Positions 35,401 through 45,726 are shown, counted from the stretch's first letter. The stretch: DNA of 51,712 bases from Paulinella micropora (GCA_009731375.1 BJOX01000028.1:597705-649416), one strand, 5' to 3'. Notes: a model not told the origin generated them from the letters alone. Numbers and translations are program-made.

Positions 35401-35817
35401 GTAGCCGATGACACGCTCTCAGATTTATATCTCATGAGAGTCATGGCAGTACCTCACAAACGCCATACACGATCGAATCGAATTTTGACTGCGGCACAAA
35501 TAATACAACCAGTCTTACATTTCTGGAGGAGTCTGGATCCAGTGGAAGATCCTAAAGTAAGACAATACCTTCCAGTATATAAAGACGCCAAGAAACTTGA
35601 GACATGGGATGATACCATATCTCCCACAGATAAAGATCATACCGCGTGGACCATACAAGCACTACCACGAGGGGTGCTGGACATTCCTTTTGACTTGGCA
35701 CAAGGCGCAATCCCTCACAAAATTTGGGACGTCCTCGAACAGTCTACCTTAGACTTAACTTTGGTTGGAGGTCCTCCACCAGGTAAAGGAGTCCGCGCGC
35801 GTAAACGGCGTCTATAG
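32362..35817 (+). CDS. Gypsy Pol, second part: RT palm, RNase H, integrase and unknown tail
   Basis: 1151 codons in the frame after the duplication; the true coding sequence is a continuation of the first part, not a separate gene. RT YIDDIIVYS is at residues 41-49. RNase H has Asp195 (TDASKFAIGAVL), Glu237 (REALAVVWALKRL) and Asp263 (RTDHQNLLWL), with GKRNVVADSLSR at the end. Integrase has H511, H518, C548 and C551, then Asp581 (HTDHVGP), Asp641 (CSDRGSDF) and Glu677 (GKIERVH), giving DD35E. A GPY/F module (IHWKGPYQIMEQMG) is near 820. From about 860 a further 290 residues show no chromodomain or other family I know. Confidence 0.9.
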   Translation: MMTRQLQKAMQSMLSSKYDDQTEGGFMRRRGQKAGEYAFCYIDDIIVYSNTMEEHIDHLTDIFRRIKLFGLKCNLKKCQLAKTSVTYLGYEISYNRVSISKEKREEIMSRQRPKNRTELHSFLAMAQYYSQFIPNWGATRAKLERMIDFGDFEKWDDEALEAYNTLKDLIYKDPKDGGLVLMMPDFSKQFVVDTDASKFAIGAVLQQEDEEKKLRPIMFISRKLCSAERNYCTRQREALAVVWALKRLREYLWGGPQFIVRTDHQNLLWLMNHEQTGRLARWQAFLSCFNFTMVHLPGKRNVVADSLSRLEFHSEVAALVSSAEMEDLSPDCTYEVHHIESMQMARGVRYNRSGLRHSPQGPDHGICCTAHVLEDAEWSYEAYENMKAEIKQEEIKQEAYAEPPQENKEELDENPERIGVQLEDGTIHIASPTAWRQQQALDPEFKELIQLYKNPNELKMTKEIKEQQKEMGWRDGLLWYKGQHGRYASQPDKWTLWVPEKLRHIIFVAAHNCPLLAHPGRQRTHMFISRRFWWKKMKENIDEQVNACIPCKTSKTPLKANFGLIGTFPLHLGMFEFLHTDHVGPFPVTTEGYRYLLTAIDRATNYVWVVPVKDVTGETTAKALIDRIISQIGVPRKICSDRGSDFNNEVIDKLSAYYGMKWQYVTAYNPRANGKIERVHRPLKAALKMYCMKKENQKAWVEAESSFAFAMNCLPSTALGGSKGSVSPYQLVYGREPAIPASLLHPKDSWADQDELFGVRLRAKMEAEQIVQAHREAERRKTDAEGVRQAHLDQVRFQVGDIVLLYHPQVPQGVSSKLFIHWKGPYQIMEQMGPLNYKIRGRGKVQIVNVRRLIKYDPFLLEDESVDQALKRMEADFKEVPPIRQEDISERDAYRAPIAEKEEAELENKRATDRKSAAGTQTRKRVESNVPEGKFTEAQIRRAQNDLIYDRPRKAIRTARSQGVHQEGSDDGDQDPRAGNDTLVHPSWKEGDAIGHISWAKDAFYLVRPAAQHVADDTLSDLYLMRVMAVPHKRHTRSNRILTAAQIIQPVLHFWRSLDPVEDPKVRQYLPVYKDAKKLETWDDTISPTDKDHTAWTIQALPRGVLDIPFDLAQGAIPHKIWDVLEQSTLDLTLVGGPPPGKGVRARKRRL

Positions 35818-36640
35818 TAAGTATTTTTTTTTCTAGAAGTATTGTGGACCTGATCGATTGCGAACATAGCATTGATCCAATATCGTCCCGACAACCTTAC
35901 TTAGATATTAAAGCTACTACAGCATTCATTCTTCTAGAGATTAACAAGACACAGCTGACAAAAAATAGGCATTCTATTCTCTTGCTTCGGCAGAGACAGA
36001 CGAGACGGCCACGAAACAGCACCGTTACGGGATCGCTATTTGAGTGAGCGATGGTGTTTCCTGGATACGACCCGCATTAGTACCAGAATGATGATCTCAT
36101 TAAAGACTCTACAGTCTAATCAAGAACTGATATATTTTAATAACATGAACTGCTACACCGGATTCCATCGATCTCTACTTGTATCGGCATATCGCAAGGT
36201 TAGGGCGCACTCAACCCAACTTCGGATATAGTCGTCAGACTTGATCACCTGACACTATATTAAATGATACCGATTTATACAAGGGTATGTCTTCACAAAA
36301 AGTAAATGTATTTATGGAAACCGACGACCGGTTATTACATATATATGGAAATGGCGACATTACATTATTACTCAACCATAAAACATTATACTTGGACATA
36401 CTGCACAAATATCTTATCGACAGAAGAAAGAGGAAGATTTTAATATAGATACTGAATGTGCTAGAGTATATATACGATTGGTACCGGGGCAAGTATCATT
36501 GTTGTTTTATAACGGCTAATTCGTGGGTTGATGTATCTTCATACATAACTCTAAACGAATCTTAGTCAGAAAAGAGAAATCAGTTCAAAGCGTATTATGT
36601 CGCAAACGAAGTTCCGCCATAAAAAACTGGGAGGGGGTAC
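35818..36640 (+). other. Gypsy 3' untranslated region and polypurine tract
   Basis: About 820 bp without a convincing gene; short frames at 35,844-36,231 have no family features. It ends in aaaaaactgggagggggtac directly before the 3' LTR, with gggaggggg as polypurine tract. Confidence 0.7.
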
Positions 36641-37135
36641 TGTGGACATCACCCCCCCAAATTATCCGATAAAAAACTTATTTATAGATTTCGTCTGGCC
36701 GGACACGTCTGAAATGCCAATTTGATCCTGGTCTTTTCGCGGCTTTTTGTCTTTGCGTCACTGAGCTAATATAACGAGACATCATTCTCTTTTTTGAGGA
36801 CTGTGTTTGGTTATATTACCGACTTACTCTTCTATTGAGCTATTGTTGGGGATAGTATTGCTGTTGACATTCAAGACAACAACAAAAATTACTTTTTCAT
36901 TTTTGTGTCAGATTTTCATTTTTGTGACAGTTTTTCATTTTTGTGACAAAAATTCAAATTTTCAAATTTAACGGTAACATTTCGCGAAAATTGACGATAT
37001 TTTGCGGACGAATATAGCAGTTAATTTGAAAAATTCAAATTTTCACCCAAAATCAAAATTCCAACCAAAACTGAAATTCCAACCAAAACAGAAAAATCAA
37101 TTTTTTTTGTTGTCTTGAATGTCAACAGCAATACA
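36641..37135 (+). repeat. Gypsy 3' LTR split by a MITE
   Basis: LTR sequence at 36,641-36,857 and 37,134-37,135. Without the MITE and one TA it is 219 bp, the same as the 5' LTR. Confidence 0.93.
36858..37131. mobile_element. Foldback MITE family B, copy 2 (inverted)
   Basis: 274 bp, reverse complement of the copy at 16,248-16,521 with few changes. TA at 36,856-36,857 and 37,132-37,133. The 5' LTR has a single TA at this point, so the target duplication is confirmed. Confidence 0.96.
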
Positions 37136-37562
37136 AAATATATAAATAAAATATTTACCAAATAGCATGTCCATCCGGTCGGACACTTTCCTGCTGAGTT
37201 CATTCCAAAACATAGGAAGCATTTCTTCAGAACCGGAAATGTATTAATATTAATAATAGGAATTCATCTTATAATACATTTAATAATAAGAAATCACTTC
37301 CACGAGTAAATTCCTATAAAAACTAATTACTGGCGAAATAACGATGTAGTATACCGTGGGTGTTATTAATACAGATTAGGTACTTCCACTATCGTTCATG
37401 CTCTACCTTCGCCATCTTTGCGCCTTTACCGCAAAACAAAAACTGTCAAATGTGGCGCAAAAATTGCGAAAGCACGCTGATAGTTGGAAAAGTTTGGACA
37501 CTAACATATTCTTAGCATATTCACAAGTACTCCTCTAAATCCTTCTTGCATCTACTTCTATC

Positions 37563-37633
<71 letters not shown>
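37136..37633. other. Spacer ending in (CT)n
   Basis: A+T-rich, no gene seen. A CT run at about 37,565-37,633 abuts the stop codon of the minus-strand gene. Confidence 0.7.
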
Positions 37634-37636
<3 letters not shown>

Positions 37637-38179
37637 GCTGCCTGGCCGTCGTGTGCCTGCATTGTTCCTCCTGCTCTTCCCTTCCGAATGTCTCCGTTCC
37701 CCCCTGTTCCTACTTGACCACGACGGGCTTTTCGGTACATGTGGGCTATACGCCGAGTCTGAGAGCGACCCTGATGACCGACTACTGCTCGTGTCAGTCA
37801 CCCGCATATCCAGCGGAGGGATCGACAGATTCGCTCCTGTCGAGCCCATGCGGTCTACCCCGCCTTTTTCTCCGTTATCGGACGCCGCGCGCGCCAGCCC
37901 GGGTCCGTTACTCGTGTCCGAAGCAGCGCTTACGCGTCGTGACGGTCTGTCATGCCTGGGCGAAGCAGTGGCAAACAGCGTCAGCGGGCGCGAGCGCATC
38001 TGCGTGCTCCGCGTGGAGTTCTCCAGGTGCAGGTGGACATTCATGGGCTCCAAGTCCGGGGGGGAAATCGAGGTGGAAGTGGAGGATGTGGAGGTGGAGC
38101 CGGTAGCGGTGGCACCAGAATCCTTGGACCGGTGGTGGGGCGTGGAGGCCGCCGAGGGTCCCCGTTCCGTCTCGAAGTC
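37634..38179 (-). CDS. Ser-rich terminal exon of an unidentified minus-strand gene
   Basis: 182 codons including the stop TAG, open from the acceptor ctgtttctag (AG = 38,180-38,181 on the plus strand). It starts DFETERGPSAASTPHHRSKD, is rich in Ser, Thr, Arg and Pro throughout (for example SSSRSSGSLSDSAYSP) and ends GTRRPGS. G+C is far higher than in the surrounding repeats. It looks like a disordered C-terminal region; no domain recognised. Upstream exons probably include 38,833-38,920 and perhaps 39,168-39,249. Confidence 0.6.
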
Positions 38180-38181
38180 CT

Positions 38182-38261
38182 AGAAACAGATAGATTAAAT
38201 ATATGATATACATGAAATAAGTAAATACATGAATGAATAAATAAATAAATAAGTAAACAAA

Positions 38262-38296
<35 letters not shown>

Positions 38297-38439
38297 ATGA
38301 ATAAATAAATGAATAAATAAATAAATGAATAAATAAATAAATGAATAAATAACTAAATAAATAAATAAATAAATAAATGAATAAATAAATAAATGAATAA
38401 ATAAATAAATAAAAAAAAATCAATCAATAAGTAAACAAA

Positions 38440-38482
<43 letters not shown>

Positions 38483-38562
38483 ATGAATAAATAAATGAGT
38501 GAATAAGTAAACAAACAAATAAATAAATAAATAAATAAAATTAAATCAAATAAATAAAAAAA

Positions 38563-38597
<35 letters not shown>

Positions 38598-38634
38598 ACA
38601 CACAAATAAATAAATAAATAAAGAAATAAAGAAA

Positions 38635-38673
<39 letters not shown>

Positions 38674-38832
38674 AACAAAATAAATAAAATAAAATAAAAT
38701 AAAATGAAAAAGAAAAAAAGATAAATAAATAAATAAGTAAATAATAAATAAAATAAACAAACAAATAAATAAATAAACAAACAAACAAATGAATAAATAA
38801 ATAAATAAGTAAATAAGTAAATAAAGAATGAC
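38182..38832. repeat. (AAATA)n/(AATA)n intron
   Basis: About 650 bp almost wholly of aaataaat-type tetranucleotides between two exons of the minus-strand gene. Confidence 0.85.
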
Positions 38833-38920
38833 CTTGGACTCAATAGAATACGCTTTCCATTTTCCCTCATCATCGCTAGAGTCTTCATCCAAGTGTGTTT
38901 CATCATCAGGACTCCCCACA
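38833..38920 (-). CDS. Acidic exon of the minus-strand gene
   Basis: 88 bp between acceptor ctctag and donor GTCATT on the minus strand. The frame VGSPDDETHLDEDSSDDEG continues KWKAYSIESK and ends in phase 0, matching the start of the terminal exon. The donor is not ideal. Confidence 0.5.
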
Positions 38921-38922
38921 CT

Positions 38923-39041
38923 AGAGATAGATAGATAGATAGATGGATGGATGGATAGATAAGATGGATATGGATGGATATGGATATGGATGGATATGGA
39001 TGGATATGGATGGATATGGATGGATATGGATGGATGGATGA

Positions 39042-39091
<50 letters not shown>

Positions 39092-39104
39092 CGATAGATG
39101 GATT

Positions 39105-39153
<49 letters not shown>

Positions 39154-39167
39154 GATAGATACGTTAC
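38923..39167. repeat. (GATA)n and (GGATAT)n array
   Basis: GATA with a block of ggatatggat hexamers at about 38,965-39,035. Confidence 0.85.
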
Positions 39168-39249
39168 CTGTATCTGCGCGCAATGCTAACAGAGTCCCTA
39201 CACAATGGTAAAAAAACATTGCATTAACGTACCCACCCTGAACAAAATT
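39168..39249 (-). CDS. Possible further exon of the minus-strand gene
   Basis: 82 bp between a strong acceptor (ttttttcacag) and a strong donor (cag|GTAACG) on the minus strand. The open frame reads NFVQGGYVNAMFFYHCVGTL and ends in phase 1, which does not fit the next exon's favoured frame by one base. A base-count error in its T7 run would resolve this. Confidence 0.4.
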
Positions 39250-39262
39250 CTGTGAAAAAAAA

Positions 39263-39411
39263 ATCAAAATATTGGAAAATTGTCCGCCAGCAACGGAACA
39301 ATTTCTTCCAAATCAAAATATTAGAAAATTGTCCGCCAGCAACGGAACATTTTCTTCCAAATCAAAAATATTAGAAAATTATCCGCAAGCAACGGAAGAT
39401 TTTGTTCCCGA
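39263..39411. repeat. 49-bp minisatellite, three copies
   Basis: Units starting atcaaaatattRgaaaattg at 39,263, 39,312 and 39,361, with a few differences between them. Confidence 0.9.
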
Positions 39412-39520
39412 TACTTTGGACGACTTCCCGCAAAAAAACAACAGAAAAAATATGGTGGAAAAATATCCCGTAATTTACGAACATTTTGACTGATTTCCAT
39501 CGTATTTTACGGGCAAGCTA
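39412..39520. other. Short unique segment, no gene seen
   Basis: A+T-rich with catcgtattttacgggcaag, which recalls the ttttacgggcgagg motif of the 15,083 duplication. Confidence 0.55.
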
Positions 39521-39523
39521 AGA

Positions 39524-39571
<48 letters not shown>

Positions 39572-39577
39572 CATCTC

Positions 39578-39614
<37 letters not shown>

Positions 39615-39955
39615 CCTCCCTCCCTCCCTCCCTCCCTCCCTACCTTACCCTACCTTACCCTACCTTACCCTACCTTACCCTACCTTACCTTACCTTACCT
39701 TACCTCTCTCTCTCTCTCCCTCCCTCTCTCCCTCCCTACCTTACCCTACCTTACCCTACCTTACCTTACCATACCTTACCTTACCTTACCTAACCTAACC
39801 TAACCTAACCAAACCTAACCAAACCTAACCAAACCTAACCTAAACCTAAACCTAAACCTAAACCTAACCCTAAACGTAAACCTAAAACTAAACCTAAACG
39901 TAAACCTAAACCTAACATAACCTAACCTAACCTAACCTACCTACCTACCTATCTG

Positions 39956-40003
<48 letters not shown>

Positions 40004-40043
40004 ATCTATCTATCTATCTACCTATCTATCAATCTATCTATCA

Positions 40044-40086
<43 letters not shown>

Positions 40087-40132
40087 GATCTATCTATCTC
40101 CATAGATAGATAGATGGATAGATGGATAGATG

Positions 40133-40180
<48 letters not shown>

Positions 40181-40205
40181 TATAGATAGATGGATGGATG
40201 GATCG
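39521..40205. repeat. Graded array from CTAT through CCTTA and CCTAA to CCTAAA and back
   Basis: CTAT, CT, CTCC, taccttaccc, ccttac, cctaac, aaacctaacc, cctaaa, cctaac, ctac and CTAT follow each other. At about 40,100 the array turns into its complement (ctatctccatagatag) and continues as GATA. Confidence 0.85.
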
Positions 40206-40755
<550 letters not shown>

Positions 40756-40764
40756 CCCACATTG

Positions 40765-40815
<51 letters not shown>

Positions 40816-40840
40816 TTAGATAGGTAGATAGGTAGGTAGG

Positions 40841-40901
<61 letters not shown>

Positions 40902-40979
40902 CGATCGATAGATAGATAGATCGATAGATAGATATATCGATAGATAGATCGATAGATAGATATAGATAGATAGATAGAG

Positions 40980-41043
<64 letters not shown>

Positions 41044-41128
41044 CGATAGATAGATCGATAGATAGATCGATAGAGAGATCGATAGAGAGATCGATAGATA
41101 GATCGATCGATAGATAGATAGATAGAGA

Positions 41129-41182
<54 letters not shown>

Positions 41183-41201
41183 GGATAGATAGATGGATAG
41201 T

Positions 41202-41274
<73 letters not shown>

Positions 41275-41280
41275 GACCGT
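40756..41280. repeat. (GATA)n with (GATC GATA) variants
   Basis: GATA arrays with regular GATC interruptions at about 40,900-41,110. No gene seen. Confidence 0.85.
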
Positions 41281-41320
41281 CTAGAATTATTCGCTCTTCG
41301 TGGACTGGTCGGAGTGTCAG

Positions 41321-41326
<6 letters not shown>
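41281..41326 (-). other. Partial downstream copy of the 41,963 exon
   Basis: The minus-strand sequence ccagtccacgaagagcgaat ... gacg|gtctc matches the 3' end plus donor of the exon at 41,963-42,044. Confidence 0.6.
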
Positions 41327-41351
<25 letters not shown>

Positions 41352-41352
41352 A

Positions 41353-41399
<47 letters not shown>

Positions 41400-41407
41400 T
41401 AAAGATA

Positions 41408-41890
41408 GATGAGATATCGACTAATGTCAGAAAAAAGGAGCTTCTGATTTCGTCAACCAAGGAAGTCTGTGGGTAAAGTATTAACCCGATGCCCAGCTAA
41501 GCCGTGATGTTTGCACGGAAGGGACTGATACAGGCGATACCAAAGCTCCCTAGTACCAGGCGGGGCCAGGGCTCGTTCCATAAGCGCCCCTTGCAGAACG
41601 AGCTCCCACCTCCATTACAGAGGACCCAGTAAGCAGATGGAGTTTCGAGACTGTTCGACAGTCTAGTATAAACCGACAGAGCACTGTGGGTTTTATTCCG
41701 GACTCAACAAGCGAGAAAGGGCACCCTGAGGGAACAGGATTGTGCTTCCCGTCAATATTTCGGCATGTGACTTATAGGCGTATGGCTAGGCACACATAAG
41801 GCACCCCACCACGGGCCCAGCACACCCACACCATCCCCTAATTCTCTGTCTGTCGACAGATTGCACCCATTTCAAAAAACCAAGCCCAAG
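41408..41890. repeat. Dispersed 480-bp repeat, copy 1
   Basis: Begins gatgagatatcgactaatgt and ends caagcccaag, set in GATA on both sides. Other copies at 46,332-46,814 and 47,269-47,616. I find no clear coding or tRNA-like part. Confidence 0.9.
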
Positions 41891-41891
41891 C

Positions 41892-41956
<65 letters not shown>

Positions 41957-41962
41957 GGAGAC

Positions 41963-42044
41963 CTTCTTGAATTATTACCGCTTCGCGGACTGGTTGGGGT
42001 GCTTCTAGGTACAACCAATTTGCTTGGACTATATCATCACAACC
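41963..42044 (-). CDS. Possible exon of an unidentified minus-strand gene
   Basis: The minus-strand frame [19 protein letters not shown] continues REAVIIQEG and is followed by donor GTCTCC. No clear acceptor is visible at its 5' side, where CTAT repeats end in ctggtt. A related fragment lies at about 43,165-43,213. Confidence 0.4.
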
Positions 42045-42112
<68 letters not shown>

Positions 42113-42168
42113 GGATGGATGGATGGATGGATGGATGGATGGATGAATAGATACATAGATAGATAGAT

Positions 42169-42250
<82 letters not shown>

Positions 42251-42251
42251 G

Positions 42252-42286
<35 letters not shown>

Positions 42287-42341
42287 GAATGGATGGGTGG
42301 CTGGATGGATGGATGAATAGGTAGGTAGGTAGGTAGGTAGG

Positions 42342-42435
<94 letters not shown>

Positions 42436-42485
42436 GATACATAGATAGATAGATAGATAGATGGCTGGATGGATGGATGAATAGG

Positions 42486-42538
<53 letters not shown>

Positions 42539-42652
42539 GGATAGATGGATAGATGGATAGATAGATAGACGGATAGATAGATAGATGGATAGATAGATCG
42601 ATAGATAGATAGATAGATAGATGGATGGATGGATGGATGGATGGATGAATAG

Positions 42653-42725
<73 letters not shown>

Positions 42726-42734
42726 GGATAGATG

Positions 42735-42781
<47 letters not shown>

Positions 42782-42824
42782 GGATGGATGGATGGATGGA
42801 TGGATGGATGGATGGATGAATAGG

Positions 42825-42885
<61 letters not shown>

Positions 42886-42914
42886 GGATGGATAGATGGA
42901 TAGATGGATAGATG

Positions 42915-42949
<35 letters not shown>

Positions 42950-43090
42950 GGATGGATGGATGGATGGATGGATGAATGGATCGATGGATCGATGGATGGA
43001 TGGATAGATGGATGGATGAATACGTAGGTTGATAGATAGATAGATAGATAGTTAGATAGATTGGTGGACGGATAGATACACACACAACAC

Positions 43091-43164
<74 letters not shown>

Positions 43165-43165
43165 A
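42045..43165. repeat. (GATA)n/(GATG)n, (CA)n and (TA)n arrays
   Basis: Alternating GATA and GATG blocks of 30-100 bp, then CA and TA dinucleotides from 43,078. No gene seen. Confidence 0.85.
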
Positions 43166-43214
43166 AAAAAGGGCTTTTGGACTGGTGGGGTCGTCTCGCG
43201 GTACCACCAGCTTA

Positions 43215-43250
<36 letters not shown>

Positions 43251-43270
43251 GTAATAATAATAATAATAGT

Positions 43271-43374
43271 GCTTTTCTGTCAATGGCTGATGCATTTCTG
43301 CACATGCGCCTCCATCGTCTCACCCGTGAGGGGAGTACGAAGAATTGACGATAAGCTCTAATGACACCCCCGCA
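43271..43374 (-). mobile_element. SINE 3' fragment in (TAA)n
   Basis: Body sequence shared with the two SINE copies below, cut by a 66-bp N gap (43,375-43,440). A TAA array lies on its left. Confidence 0.75.
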
Positions 43375-43441
43375 NNNNNNNNNNNNNNNNNNNNNNNNNN
43401 NNNNNNNNNNNNNNNNNNNNNNNNNNNNNNNNNNNNNNNNC

Positions 43442-43530
<89 letters not shown>

Positions 43531-43766
43531 GTGCTTCTCAGTCAATGGCGAATGCATTTCTGCACATGTGCCTCCATCGTCTCACCCGTGAGGGGAGTAC
43601 GAAGATTTGACGATAGGCTCTACTGACACCCCCGCAAGGCAGCTCCAAGCCTTCCAGACAGACCAATACTTTCAAAGAAAATATCCTTTGAAAATACTGG
43701 CACGAACGGTAATCGAACTGGCGACAGGTCCCAGTAGACCTTAACCACTGGGCTATCGCGGTGCCA
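43531..43766 (-). mobile_element. tRNA-derived SINE, copy 1
   Basis: The minus-strand head at 43,699-43,766 has an A box tagcccagtgg and a B-box-like gttcgatta, and its ends partly pair as a tRNA acceptor stem. The body continues to 43,531 and ends in (TTA)n. TAA/TTA arrays flank both sides. Confidence 0.8.
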
Positions 43767-43793
43767 CTAATAATAATAATAATAATAGTAATC

Positions 43794-43848
<55 letters not shown>

Positions 43849-43849
<1 letters not shown>

Positions 43850-44418
43850 TTACTATATCTGAGGCGTACTGATGCAGCTAATGGCATATCCTCAACGGAC
43901 ATAAGCCTCCAATACCCTTGTTCGAGGTCCTCCACCCCCCCGTGTCAGTCTCTCGCCTGATGATCGGGGCCACCGATGGAGCTCCTGAGGGCAAGACTGC
44001 ACTAAGCCGAGGTTATTCCGCAGTCCCAGCAACCTCTTGCAAGACGTCACCGAATGTGCAAGTGCATACACCAAGCGCGGTTGCTAGAGCTGCCTCGAAA
44101 CCCCACCCATAACAATCTGGTGTCTGCTGGGTCCTGGGCTATCAACCAGCATATGCGGAGTTTAAGATCTTTTACGCGCGCAACGACCCTCCTCCCCAGC
44201 ATCTACCACCAAAGGGTTATGAGTTGGCGTCACAGTTTAACGCCTTGAGGCCATTGGGCTGGAACTCTGTTTAGCAAGTGTGACTAGGTTTTTTCATCGG
44301 GATTTCCCTCAAATATGTCACAGTCAACACTCCAAGGCAGATTTACTATATCTGAGGCGTACTGATGCAGCTAATGGCATATCCTCCACGGACATAAGCC
44401 TCCAATACCCTTGTTCGA
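43849..44418. repeat. Unique segment bounded by a 76-bp direct repeat
   Basis: tttactatatctgaggcgta ... cccttgttcga occurs at 43,849-43,924 and again at 44,340-44,418, where it meets an N gap. Between them is about 415 bp without an intact frame. The minus strand of the repeat reads EQGYWRLMSVEDMPLAASVR, perhaps a decayed coding fragment. Confidence 0.7.
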
Positions 44419-44688
44419 NNNNNNNNNNNNNNNNNNNNNNNNNNNNNNNNNNNNNNNNNNNNNNNNNNNNNNNNNNNNNNNNNNNNNNNNNNNNNNNNNN
44501 NNNNNNNNNNNNNNNNNNNNNNNNNNNNNNNNNNNNNNNNNNNNNNNNNNNNNNNNNNNNNNNNNNNNNNNNNNNNNNNNNNNNNNNNNNNNNNNNNNNN
44601 NNNNNNNNNNNNNNNNNNNNNNNNNNNNNNNNNNNNNNNNNNNNNNNNNNNNNNNNNNNNNNNNNNNNNNNNNNNNNNNNNNNNNNNN
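44419..44688. other. Assembly gap (270 N)
   Basis: Unresolved bases between a direct repeat copy and a TAA array. Confidence 0.99.
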
Positions 44689-44721
44689 ATAATAATAATG
44701 ATAATAATAATAATAATAATA

Positions 44722-44989
44722 GTGCTTCTCTGTCAATGGCTGATGCATTTCTGCACATGCGCCTCCATCGTCTCACCCGTGAGGGGAGTACGAAGAATTG
44801 ACGATAAGCTCTAATGACACCCCCGCAAGGGCAGTTCCAACACTTCCAGACGGGCCGGTATGTTCAATGAAAATACTGGTCCAGAAATAGACCGGTATGT
44901 TCAATGAAAATACTGGTGGCACCGACGGGAATCGAACTGGCGACAGGGCCCAGATGGTAGAACTTGACCACTGGGCTATCACGGTGTCC
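44722..44989 (-). mobile_element. tRNA-derived SINE, copy 2
   Basis: The minus-strand head at 44,918-44,989 has A box tagcccagtgg and a perfect B box gttcgattc. The end cggtgcc can pair with the start ggacacc in part. The body matches copy 1 and an internal ggtatgttcaatgaaaatac is duplicated. TAA arrays flank both sides. Confidence 0.85.
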
Positions 44990-45059
<70 letters not shown>

Positions 45060-45098
45060 TACGACTACCCACATACATACATAAAAATTACTTAATTG

Positions 45099-45317
45099 TT
45101 TTCACCACCGCGAATTTTTTTGGAAAAAAAAAATTAGACATTTGGACCCGGCCCACTTGACTGTGAAGCTGTGGCCCATTGTGCTAGCCATCGAGTTTTT
45201 TTAAAGGCCATGGCTGGCACAATTGTGATCACGTGGCCATGGTCACTTTTCAAAGTCAAGTGACCACAATGTTCGTGGTCGGTCCAAATGCCTAAGCTTT
45301 TCGATGTGGTGGAAATA
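45099..45317. mobile_element. Candidate foldback element
   Basis: Imperfect inverted arms: ttcaccaccgcgaa with ttcgatgtggtgga, ttagacatttggacc with ggtccaaatgcctaa, and cacttgactgtgaa with ttcaaagtcaagtga. The centre holds ggccatggctggcacaattg palindromes. Target duplication not resolved. Confidence 0.5.
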
Positions 45318-45604
45318 AATAATACATTAAATTACATTAAATTAAGGTCGGGTGAAAAATTTCGGCCACCTCACCTTTCGGCCAACCGTGAAAAACGGGG
45401 AATTTTGGAATAAAATTTTATTTGTGGACACAACAAATGTACCGAAATTACCGGCTGGCCGAAATTCTTCACAACTTTGAATAACAAATGTACCGTTATT
45501 ACGGGATAAATTGTTCTGGCCGAAAATTTTCACTATTCCTTACATTAAATTCCACTGAATTAGATACATAAAATGATGTTGGATTACATACAACACACAC
45601 ACGA
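45318..45604. other. Unique segment, no gene seen
   Basis: Contains several cggcca/tggccg and ccgtgaaaaacgggg motifs that resemble the 62-bp minisatellite at 50,140, but no tandem order. Confidence 0.6.
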
Positions 45605-45726
45605 AAGAGATAGATAGATAGATTGATGGATAGATAGGTAGATAGGTAGATAGGTAGATAGGTAGGTAGATAGGTAGGTAGGTAGGTAGATGGGTAGGTA
45701 TGTAGGTAGGTAGGTAGGTAGGTAGG

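Larger units (their letters stand above)
26506..37135 (+). mobile_element. Ty3/gypsy LTR retrotransposon, nearly intact
   Basis: 219-bp LTRs begin TGTGGACATC and end GATAGTACA. The probable 4-bp target duplication is AAAT (26,502-26,505 and 37,136-37,139). The order gag, protease, RT, RNase H, integrase is that of Ty3/gypsy. The gag frame is intact over 874 codons. Pol is broken only by a 52-bp tandem duplication. The LTRs differ at roughly seven positions, about 3%, and the 3' LTR holds a MITE. There is no envelope-like gene and no chromodomain that I can see; instead Pol has a long unknown C-terminal tail. Confidence 0.93.

Noticed and set aside
39780-39940. A chromosome end or true telomere
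   Set aside because: The CCTAA/CCTAAA units are few, mixed with other units and flanked by CTAT arrays on both sides.
43699-44989. Functional tRNA genes on the minus strand
   Set aside because: A and B boxes are present, but the acceptor and anticodon stems are imperfect and both sequences continue into a shared SINE body.
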